A stretch of DNA of 38,364 bases from an uncultured Verrucomicrobiota bacterium (GTDB taxonomy: Bacteria > Verrucomicrobiota > Verrucomicrobiia > Verrucomicrobiales > DEV007). A program made the translations under genes and the position numbers. The notes under the pieces are model-generated. The model saw only the letters and a list, made by a program, of their open reading frames with translations, had not been told where the DNA came from and searched no databases. Positions 32,224-38,364 of the stretch are shown here, in pieces; position 1 is the first letter of the stretch; each line of letters starts with the position of its first letter. The stretch covers positions 1 through 38,364 of the forward strand of contig CACIUL010000032.1 in NCBI GenBank assembly GCA_902589825.1, in the 5' to 3' direction.

Positions 32224-33091
32224 ATGATCAGCTTCAATAACCACCTTCTTTCCGGCAGGTTGTCCCTCCTGGGCTTTGCTCTATTGATCCTGCCCTTGAC
32301 GTGGTCATCTCAATTATGTGGATCGGACTACGGGATGGTGGAAAATATCCCCTATCGCGGGAAATCCTCCAAAGGATGGGACAGCTATATGCAACAACGC
32401 TGCAAGCTAGATGTATACCATCCCCTGCAAACAAGAGAATTTGCCACTGTTGTATGGTTTCACGGCGGCGGGCTGCGCGGTGGACAAAAGGCAATTCCTG
32501 CCGCCCTTAAAAATCAGGGCTGCGCGGTGGTAAGTGTAAACTACCGATTGTTCCCGAAGGTAAAATGCCCGGCGTATATTGAGGACGCGGCTGCCGCGGT
32601 GGCATGGACATTCCGTAACATCAGTAAATACGGGGGTGATGTGAATCAAATATTTGTCTCCGGGCATTCCGCAGGAGGTTACCTTACCAGCATGATTGGT
32701 CTGGATAAGGCATACCTTGCTGCACACGATATTGATGCCGACCGTATTGCCGGCCTCATACCCGTCAGTGGTCACGCAATCACGCACTTCACGCCACGCG
32801 AAGAGCAGGGAATTCGCGGCGAACAGCCCATCATTGACCGTTTCGCCCCGCTTTATCATGTGCGAAAAGATGCCCCCCCCCCTGACTCTCATCACGGGCG
32901 ACAGGGAACTGGAATTACTGGGTCGTTACGAAGAAAATGCTTACTTACACAGAATGATGAGAATTTCCAGGCACACCCATACCAGGCTTTACGAGCTGGA
33001 TGGCTTCAATCACGGCTCCATGCTTGCTCCCGCCCTGCAACTTCTTTTGAAGACCATCAAGGAACAACGCAAGCCGCCCCCACGCCCTTGA
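32224..33091 (+). pseudogene. Exported alpha/beta-hydrolase esterase, frame broken at a C10 tract
   Basis: The frame from ATG 32224 encodes a signal peptide (to about residue 35), the oxyanion HGGG (80-83) and nucleophile Ser149 in GHSAGGYL. At the ten-C run (32873-32882) it shifts to a meaningless tail ending near 33108. The correct C-terminus continues in another frame to 33091 with PPLTLITGDRELELLGRYEEN and the catalytic-type FNHGSM. With nine Cs the two parts join as one esterase of about 288 residues. This could be a real indel, phase variation or a read error. A GTG at 32167 gives a longer N-terminus, but the signal peptide favours 32224. Confidence 0.75.
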
Positions 33092-33250
33092 GGTATCGGG
33101 AACATTGACGGCAAAATCACAGTTGTTCCCGCACTCACTCATTAGTAATTTTCGGCCATTACCCATAAATGGTGACATACTGAATTTTTTTCCAGGACGA
33201 CAAAACCTTAATTTGAAACGATAATAAAGAAATTGAAGCCCCCAACGGAC

Positions 33251-34141
33251 ATGGAGTCGGCAATCGATCTCTTTATCATGCATCTGGCAACCGAGCGCGG
33301 GCTTTCATCCAATTACCAGGCACTGGTAAGGCGCAACCTGGAAACATTTGCCCAATGGGTGCAATCTGCCCACGGAGCCAGGAAACCAGTTGATCTTGCC
33401 ACAGGACAATTCTCTGAATACCTGGCAGAGCGCAAAAAAAACGGGCTGGCCTCATCAAGTATCCGGCAGGTCATCGTCATCCTGAAAATTTTTTCCAGGT
33501 ATCTGGCCGGCAAGGGGATCATTGCCGAGGATATCGCAGAAAGTCTTCTTGCTCCACGCCCTGATCAGATGCTGCCCAAAACACTCAACGAGCGTGAGGT
33601 GGAAAACCTGCTGGAATCCGTCGAGACGCAAACGCCACTTGGCATGCGTGACCGGGCTATTCTGGAACTGCTCTATTCCAGTGGGTTACGTCTAGCCGAG
33701 ATTATCAGTTCTCGCCTTGAGCATATGCACCTTGATGAGGGGTTCATTCGAGTAACCGGCAAGGGGAACAAGACACGTGTCATCCCCGTCGGAAGCAAAG
33801 CCAGACAGAAAGTTGAGCATTACCTAAAGCAAGGAAGGCCCAGCCTGGTAAAGCCAAAGACGTCCAGCCATATCTTTCTGTCCATTCGCGGCACCCCGCT
33901 CAGCCCCTCTAGAGTTTGGCAAATTGTAAGGGAAAGGGCAAAACGTGCCGGCCTTGCCGATACCATTCATCCGCATCAATTGCGGCACAGTTTTGCCACA
34001 CATCTACTCAGTGGTGGAGCCGACCTGAGAATTATCCAGGAAATGCTCGGACATGCCGATATCAGCACGACACAGATCTACACCCATGTTGATGAAAGGC
34101 GACTGAAGGAAGTGCACCGCAAATTTCATCCCCGCGGTTAA
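33251..34141 (+). CDS. xerD: Tyrosine recombinase XerD-like
   Basis: Site-specific recombinase that resolves chromosome dimers at dif. The 296-residue product has an N-terminal SAM-like binding domain (about 1-100) and a catalytic domain with Arg147 (SSGLRLAEI), Lys171 (TGKGNKTR), His242 and Arg245 (HPHQLRHSFATHLL), His268 (LGHADISTTQIYTHV) and Tyr277. The ATG at 33251 is preferred to the TTG at 33233. XerC cannot be excluded. It converges on cutA. No dif-like site is visible in this window. Confidence 0.9.
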   Translation: MESAIDLFIMHLATERGLSSNYQALVRRNLETFAQWVQSAHGARKPVDLATGQFSEYLAERKKNGLASSSIRQVIVILKIFSRYLAGKGIIAEDIAESLLAPRPDQMLPKTLNEREVENLLESVETQTPLGMRDRAILELLYSSGLRLAEIISSRLEHMHLDEGFIRVTGKGNKTRVIPVGSKARQKVEHYLKQGRPSLVKPKTSSHIFLSIRGTPLSPSRVWQIVRERAKRAGLADTIHPHQLRHSFATHLLSGGADLRIIQEMLGHADISTTQIYTHVDERRLKEVHRKFHPRG

Positions 34142-34187
34142 GCCCTGACACATTACCAACCAAATATCTCTTCGCCGGAGAACAATA

Positions 34188-34505
34188 TCATGCTTCATCA
34201 ACCGGTTGCGTTGCGGACAATACCCATTGTAGATATGCCGGCAGTCCGCCGGCCAGGTCCACGGCAACCAGTTCCGGCAGCTCATAGGGATGCAACTCGA
34301 GTATTTTTGTTTCCAGTTCGCCATAAAGCGCAGCGCTGGTCTTGAAAAAAGCCATGACTTCCTCCTGCTGTTCCAATTTACCTTCCCAGCAGTAAATTGA
34401 ATGGATTTTGGGTATCAAATTGACGCAGGCAACAAGTTGCGTTTGCACCAGCACTGTGCCAATTTGTCGCGCTTTTTCCATGTTGGGGAAAGTGCAGATT
34501 ACCAT
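34188..34505 (-). CDS. cutA: Divalent-cation tolerance protein CutA
   Basis: A 105-residue trimeric protein of the CutA1 family, linked to copper tolerance, although its precise role is disputed. It has the start MVICTFPNMEKARQIG, ACVNLIPKIHSIYCWEGKLEQQEEVMAFFKT and the C-terminal HPYELPELVAVDLAGGLPAYLQWV. The GAGGGAG seven bases before the ATG at 34505 decides this start over the upstream ATG at 34526. The start codon is only 35 bp from the divergent histidine kinase start. Confidence 0.93.
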   Translation of the reverse strand: MVICTFPNMEKARQIGTVLVQTQLVACVNLIPKIHSIYCWEGKLEQQEEVMAFFKTSAALYGELETKILELHPYELPELVAVDLAGGLPAYLQWVLSATQPVDEA

Positions 34506-34540
34506 TTTTATCTCCCTCTGGCTCATCGCCAGCCATCTTG

Positions 34541-35713
34541 ATGAAATCCCGCTTCGTTGACAAGCTAATCGAGCGCGTTGATCGCGTTGAACCGGGTGAG
34601 GTGCAGGCATTCCTCAATCGCCTTTCTGAAGAGAGCGGTTTTTTCAAGAGCATTTTTGATGCCCTACAGGAAGGAGTCATTGTCGCGGATGAAACCGGCG
34701 TGATTCGCTACATTAACCGGGGCGCCTGTAGGCTCTTTGGGCTTAATCCGGATGAAACAGGTGGCAGCCACATTACAGAAAAAATCCGCGGTCTTGACTG
34801 GGACGCCCTCATTCTGGGTGATCACGAGGCCCGGTCACGTGACCTGGAGGTATTCTATCCCGAAAACCGCTACTTGAACTTCTACATCAAGCCAATAGAC
34901 CTCAAAGAAGAAACGGACAGCACAGCATATGTCATGCTGGTCCGCGACATAACGGAGTCCCGCAGGGGCGAGGAGGAAAAACTGGAATCTGAACGAGCAG
35001 GAGCATTGACGATGCTCGCTGCGGGTGTAGCGCATGAAATTGGTAATCCCCTCAACTCCATGCATATTCATCTCCAGCTTCTGGAGCGAAAATTGAAAAA
35101 AGCCGTTCCTGATCTTTATGAGGCGGAACTTCGTGAACTCATTGATATCTCAACAGTTGAGGTCAAACGCCTGGATCATATCATTGACCAGTTCCTTAAG
35201 GCTATACGCCCCTCTCAGCCAAGGGTCGAGCCAACCGATGTTAATGAGCTGGTAAGGGAAGCAATGCGCTTTCTCGAACCGGAGCTCAATGACCGGGGAC
35301 TGCAACTCACCCTTGAGCTGCACTCGGCACTGCCCCCCCTGCAAATCGACCCGGACCAGATCAAGCAGGCCTTTTACAACGTTGTCAAGAATGCCACGCA
35401 GGCAACCCCTCCAGGCGGCTCCATTGTTGTGCACAGTGACCTCACCGATGAATACGTCACAATCAGTTTCACGGATAGCGGGGAAGGTATCTCCGCAGAC
35501 AACATGTCCAGTGTTTTCCAGCCTTACTTTAGTACCAAAAAATCAGGGACCGGCCTGGGACTGCTGATCATCCGGCGCATCATTCGTGAACACGGAGGCG
35601 AAATGGAAATTGCCAGCGAGGAAGGCAAAGGAACAACCGTGACACTTTTCCTGCCGCGTTTTTCCCGCTCAGCGAGGCTATTGCCAGACTCCGGAGAGAG
35701 TAAACCGGATTAA
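34541..35713 (+). CDS. NtrB-like PAS histidine kinase
   Basis: A 390-residue cytoplasmic sensor kinase without membrane segments. It has a PAS domain (about 35-140, starting ALQEGVIVADETGVIRYIN), a HisKA dimerisation segment with phospho-accepting His165 (GVAHEIGNPLNS) and an ATPase domain with N box NVVKNATQATP, G1 DSGEGIS, F box FQPYFSTKK and G2 GTGLGL. It precedes the NtrC-like regulator by 17 bp and should phosphorylate it. The frame also opens with a TTG one codon earlier (34538). The signal is unknown. Confidence 0.92.
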   Translation: MKSRFVDKLIERVDRVEPGEVQAFLNRLSEESGFFKSIFDALQEGVIVADETGVIRYINRGACRLFGLNPDETGGSHITEKIRGLDWDALILGDHEARSRDLEVFYPENRYLNFYIKPIDLKEETDSTAYVMLVRDITESRRGEEEKLESERAGALTMLAAGVAHEIGNPLNSMHIHLQLLERKLKKAVPDLYEAELRELIDISTVEVKRLDHIIDQFLKAIRPSQPRVEPTDVNELVREAMRFLEPELNDRGLQLTLELHSALPPLQIDPDQIKQAFYNVVKNATQATPPGGSIVVHSDLTDEYVTISFTDSGEGISADNMSSVFQPYFSTKKSGTGLGLLIIRRIIREHGGEMEIASEEGKGTTVTLFLPRFSRSARLLPDSGESKPD

Positions 35714-35730
35714 GCATCCAGTAACCAGAC

Positions 35731-37092
35731 ATGCACACGATACTCATTGTCGATGACGAGAAGAACACTCGCGAGGGGCTTCGGCTTTCTCTTGAGGACG
35801 AGTTCGACATTTACATCGCCGCGGACATAAGTGGGGCCATGGATGTGCTGCAAAATGAGACTGTTGACGTTCTGGTTACTGACCTCCGCCTTGGTGCTGA
35901 TGACGGCATGGAACTCATCGACATGGCCCTTGGGATTGCTGCCAGTCCGATTTGCATCATGATGACTGCCTATGGTTCGGTAGATACCGCGGTGGAAGCC
36001 ATGAAACGTGGAGCATACCACTTTGTTACCAAACCCCTGAACATTGATGAGCTGGAGATCTTGATCAAGCGGGCCATCAGAACCCGTTCACTTCAGGAGG
36101 AAAATGTCCAGCTTAAGAAGCAGGTCGAAAAAGAATTCACTGTCTCAAACATCCTGGGGAAATCACCGGCAATGCAACCTGTCTTTGAAACCATTGAACA
36201 AGTTGCCCCATCAAAGGCAACCGTTCTCATTGACGGGGAAAACGGCACCGGCAAGGAACTGGTAGCCAAGGCAATACATAACCTCAGCGGCAGGCCGAAA
36301 TCCAAGCTGGTTACCGTGCACTGTGCTGCACTTTCACCGCAACTGCTGGAGAGCGAACTTTTCGGGCATGAACGGGGTGCCTTTACCGGTGCAACCGAGA
36401 AACGCATCGGACGCTTTGAGCAAGCTGATGGAGGCACTCTCTTCCTTGACGAGATCGGCGAGATCGACACATCGACACAGGTCAAACTCCTGCGTGCACT
36501 GGGGGAACGAACCATTGAACGGGTTGGAGGAAATCAACCCATCAAGATCGATGTACGCCTCTTAACAGCAACCAACAAGGATATCGGGAAACTTGTGGAA
36601 AGCGGAGAATTTCGTGAGGATCTCTTCTACAGGCTGAATGTTGTTCGCATTACCTTGCCCCCACTTCGGGAACGGGCAGAAGACATTGCTCTTTTGGCAA
36701 ACGCGTTTTTGAAGGAGTTGGCCGAGGAAAACGGCAAACCCATTAATGAAATATCTCATGAAGTAATGCGGGCATTCAGTGCCCATCGATGGCCTGGCAA
36801 TGTCCGCGAGTTGCGCACGGCCATCGAACATGGCGTGGTAATGAGTAATGGTTCAAGAATTACATTGCGCCACCTTCCTGCAGTATTCCGTAATGGTTCT
36901 TCATCCCACGGGACCGTGCATCCTGCGGAGGAACATTCCAATCAGGACCTCTTCGACCTGGCAAATGCCGAGCGGCAACTGATATCAAAGGCACTGGCAC
37001 ACACACGAGGCAACAAGACAGAGGCAGCAAAACTGCTGGGTATCAGCCGCCGCACACTGCAAAGAAAGCTGAAAGTGGAGGACTCAGGATAA
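35731..37092 (+). CDS. NtrC-family sigma-54-dependent response regulator
   Basis: A 453-residue regulator with a receiver domain (1-120: acidic DDE at 8-10, phospho-acceptor Asp51, Thr79, Lys101) and an AAA+ domain (about 140-370) with Walker A GENGTGKE (169-176), GAFTGA sigma-54 contact loop (216-221) and Walker B GGTLFLDEI (234-242). The C-terminal Fis-type helix-turn-helix (about 415-450) includes GNKTEAAKLLGISRRTLQRKL. It should activate sigma-54 promoters after phosphorylation by the kinase upstream. Targets are unknown; the sigma-54-like site before sua5 is a candidate in this window. Confidence 0.95.
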   Translation: MHTILIVDDEKNTREGLRLSLEDEFDIYIAADISGAMDVLQNETVDVLVTDLRLGADDGMELIDMALGIAASPICIMMTAYGSVDTAVEAMKRGAYHFVTKPLNIDELEILIKRAIRTRSLQEENVQLKKQVEKEFTVSNILGKSPAMQPVFETIEQVAPSKATVLIDGENGTGKELVAKAIHNLSGRPKSKLVTVHCAALSPQLLESELFGHERGAFTGATEKRIGRFEQADGGTLFLDEIGEIDTSTQVKLLRALGERTIERVGGNQPIKIDVRLLTATNKDIGKLVESGEFREDLFYRLNVVRITLPPLRERAEDIALLANAFLKELAEENGKPINEISHEVMRAFSAHRWPGNVRELRTAIEHGVVMSNGSRITLRHLPAVFRNGSSSHGTVHPAEEHSNQDLFDLANAERQLISKALAHTRGNKTEAAKLLGISRRTLQRKLKVEDSG

Positions 37093-37136
37093 AAACTGCC
37101 ATTGTACTCATGACAACATGCTTGATTTGCCCGCCT

Positions 37137-37157
37137 TTGACATAGACTGTTTGTCAA
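37137..37157. promoter_or_regulatory. Inverted repeat upstream of the membrane glycosyltransferase
   Basis: TTGACA (37137-37142) and TGTCAA (37152-37157) are separated by nine bases, in the 75-bp gap before the ATG at 37168. TTGACA followed by CACAAT with an 18-base spacer could also act as a promoter, but it would be very close to the start codon. Confidence 0.3.
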
Positions 37158-37167
37158 TCCCACAATT

Positions 37168-38364
37168 ATGTCCCTGAGAAATCTCTTTTCCTCATCCAAT
37201 GGTGAATTAAATCCTGCAATCATCATTCGCTATGCACTGTTCCTGCTGCTCTTAATTGGGTTAACATTTTTCTACCTTTCCCCGGGCTTTCGTGGATTAA
37301 CGAATGAGAAAGGTCTGGAACAAGCCCAAATTGCCCGGGAAATAGCACGGGGCAACGGCTTCAAGACCAAGCTGGTTCGTCCACTGTCCCTGCGGCAAGC
37401 CATTGAACATAGCGAAGACGTCACGCTCACCGATCTGCATGACACCTATCATGCACCGCTGAACCCGCTTTTGAACTCTATTGCCCTCGGTTTTTATGAA
37501 GATGATTTTCAATGGGATCGCAAAGAAACCGTTTATCCTCTGGATCGGGTCATCACGGGTGTCTCCATTCTCTTCCTGCTGGGATCAATAGCCATGACAT
37601 TCCTTCTGGTTACGGGAATTTTCGATGCCAAGATCGGCAGCGTCACTGCTCTACTCATGCTTCTGTGTGAACTGTTATGGCAATTCTCGCAATCAGGCTT
37701 GCCCCAGATGTTGATGCTTTTTCTTTTCACCTGTGTGAATTACTTCCTTTACAAGGCCCTTGAGTCTGAGATTAATGGCCGCAAACCGCTCATCTGGCTG
37801 CTTCTTTGCGCCGGATTTTTCGGGATTCTGGCGCTCTCCCACTGGCTGGCTATATGGCCATTTGTCGGATTAATCATCTTTAGCGCTTTATATTTTAAAC
37901 CTCGTGGCGTTGCTGCCCTCTTCATGCTCCTGGTTTTTCTTGCCGTGGTCTCTCCTTGGGCAATCCGTAACGCCAACATCACGGGTACCCCGCTCGGTTC
38001 CGGTTATTTCTCGGTGCTGGGAGGCATGAGTGTCGGAGAGGAATACATCTTCCGTAGCTATGAACCCCCCAGCCAGAACATCTTCGGTGCTGGGTTCTAC
38101 ACCAAGATTATCAATACATCCCTTGACCAGTTAAATGGCCTTTATGCCTTTCTTGGCTCCATTGCCGTAGCGCCACTGTTTTTCCTTGCCCTGTTGCACC
38201 CCTTCAAGCGCCGCTCAATTGCGGATTTTCGCTGGCCCCTCCTGTCCATGTGGTTATTTGCAGTCATGGGAATGTCACTCTTTGGCTTACCTGATAAGGC
38301 TTATGATGCCAATCAACTACACATGCTCTTCATGCCCGTCATGACAGCATATGGCTTGGCGTTC
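37168..38364 (+). CDS. GT-C/PMT-like membrane glycosyltransferase (3' end outside window)
   Basis: An open frame of 399 residues runs to the window edge. It has an N-terminal membrane segment, then the extracytoplasmic GLTNEKGLEQAQIAREIARGNGF region, which resembles the first loop of dolichyl-phosphate-mannose-type (GT-C) transferases. Around eight further hydrophobic segments follow. The Asp/Glu pair expected early in this loop is only partly recognisable, so the subfamily is uncertain. Likely role: glycosylation at the outer face of the inner membrane using a lipid-linked sugar. The gene follows the NtrC-like regulator by 75 bp. Confidence 0.7.
   Translation, partial: MSLRNLFSSSNGELNPAIIIRYALFLLLLIGLTFFYLSPGFRGLTNEKGLEQAQIAREIARGNGFKTKLVRPLSLRQAIEHSEDVTLTDLHDTYHAPLNPLLNSIALGFYEDDFQWDRKETVYPLDRVITGVSILFLLGSIAMTFLLVTGIFDAKIGSVTALLMLLCELLWQFSQSGLPQMLMLFLFTCVNYFLYKALESEINGRKPLIWLLLCAGFFGILALSHWLAIWPFVGLIIFSALYFKPRGVAALFMLLVFLAVVSPWAIRNANITGTPLGSGYFSVLGGMSVGEEYIFRSYEPPSQNIFGAGFYTKIINTSLDQLNGLYAFLGSIAVAPLFFLALLHPFKRRSIADFRWPLLSMWLFAVMGMSLFGLPDKAYDANQLHMLFMPVMTAYGLAF

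Overview
The window is about 38.4 kb of moderately GC-rich, gene-dense bacterial chromosome. It probably comes from a Verrucomicrobiota member of the Opitutae/Puniceicoccales type. That placement is inferred from the gene set: an EF-hand/esterase fusion, a large exported protein with cadherin-like repeats, a secreted serpin, and pyrH-frr separated from rpsB-tsf. No marker gene here proves it. Most of the content is chromosomal housekeeping. I saw no tRNA, rRNA, CRISPR array, insertion sequence, prophage or replication origin.

Layout. 1-5094 (minus): the 5' part of a very large exported multidomain protein, then queG and aroK. 5201-7917 (plus): a Sua5-type threonylcarbamoyl-AMP synthase and murJ. 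7961-10059 (minus): a secreted serpin and an exported glutathione peroxidase. 10176-15689 (plus): panC, a four-gene phospholipid/membrane operon (CDP-alcohol phosphatidyltransferase, CdsA-like, PlsC-like, small membrane protein), and nadB. 15692-17635 (minus): an MsbA-like ABC exporter whose leader can fold next to its start codon. 17943-25599 (plus): an EF-hand esterase; a SpoU-type rRNA methyltransferase; a signalling-type cluster of ECF-like sigma factor, small anti-sigma-like protein, GAF protein and intracellular subtilase; a Bax-inhibitor-1 membrane protein; two paralogous membrane-anchored coiled-coil proteins; and a tiny lipoprotein. 25973-32023 (minus): miaB, a membrane protein, a GT9 glycosyltransferase, adk, fmt, pyrH and frr. 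32224-34141 (plus): an exported esterase broken at a C10 tract, and xerD. 34188-34505 (minus): cutA. 34541-38364 (plus): an NtrB/NtrC-like two-component pair and the start of a GT-C-type membrane glycosyltransferase.

How the genes relate. The 32-26 kb minus-strand block is a run of closely spaced translation and nucleotide genes (tRNA modification, initiator formylation, UMP and AMP kinases, ribosome recycling). The 11.1-13.9 kb operon builds or remodels phospholipids. The least familiar unit is the sigma/anti-sigma-like/GAF/subtilase cluster at 20.08-22.54 kb. Its last two genes overlap, the protease has an intact catalytic triad, and it has no export signal, so I infer a sensory or regulated-proteolysis module. 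I cannot name a described system that it matches. Other points of interest are a serpin with an antithrombin-like Arg-Ser reactive bond, a sigma-54-like promoter between aroK and sua5 (an NtrC-type activator is also encoded here), two Asp-to-Asn changes in the CDP-alcohol phosphotransferase motif, and the homopolymer frameshift.

Family assignments come from motifs read by eye. No database search was possible.
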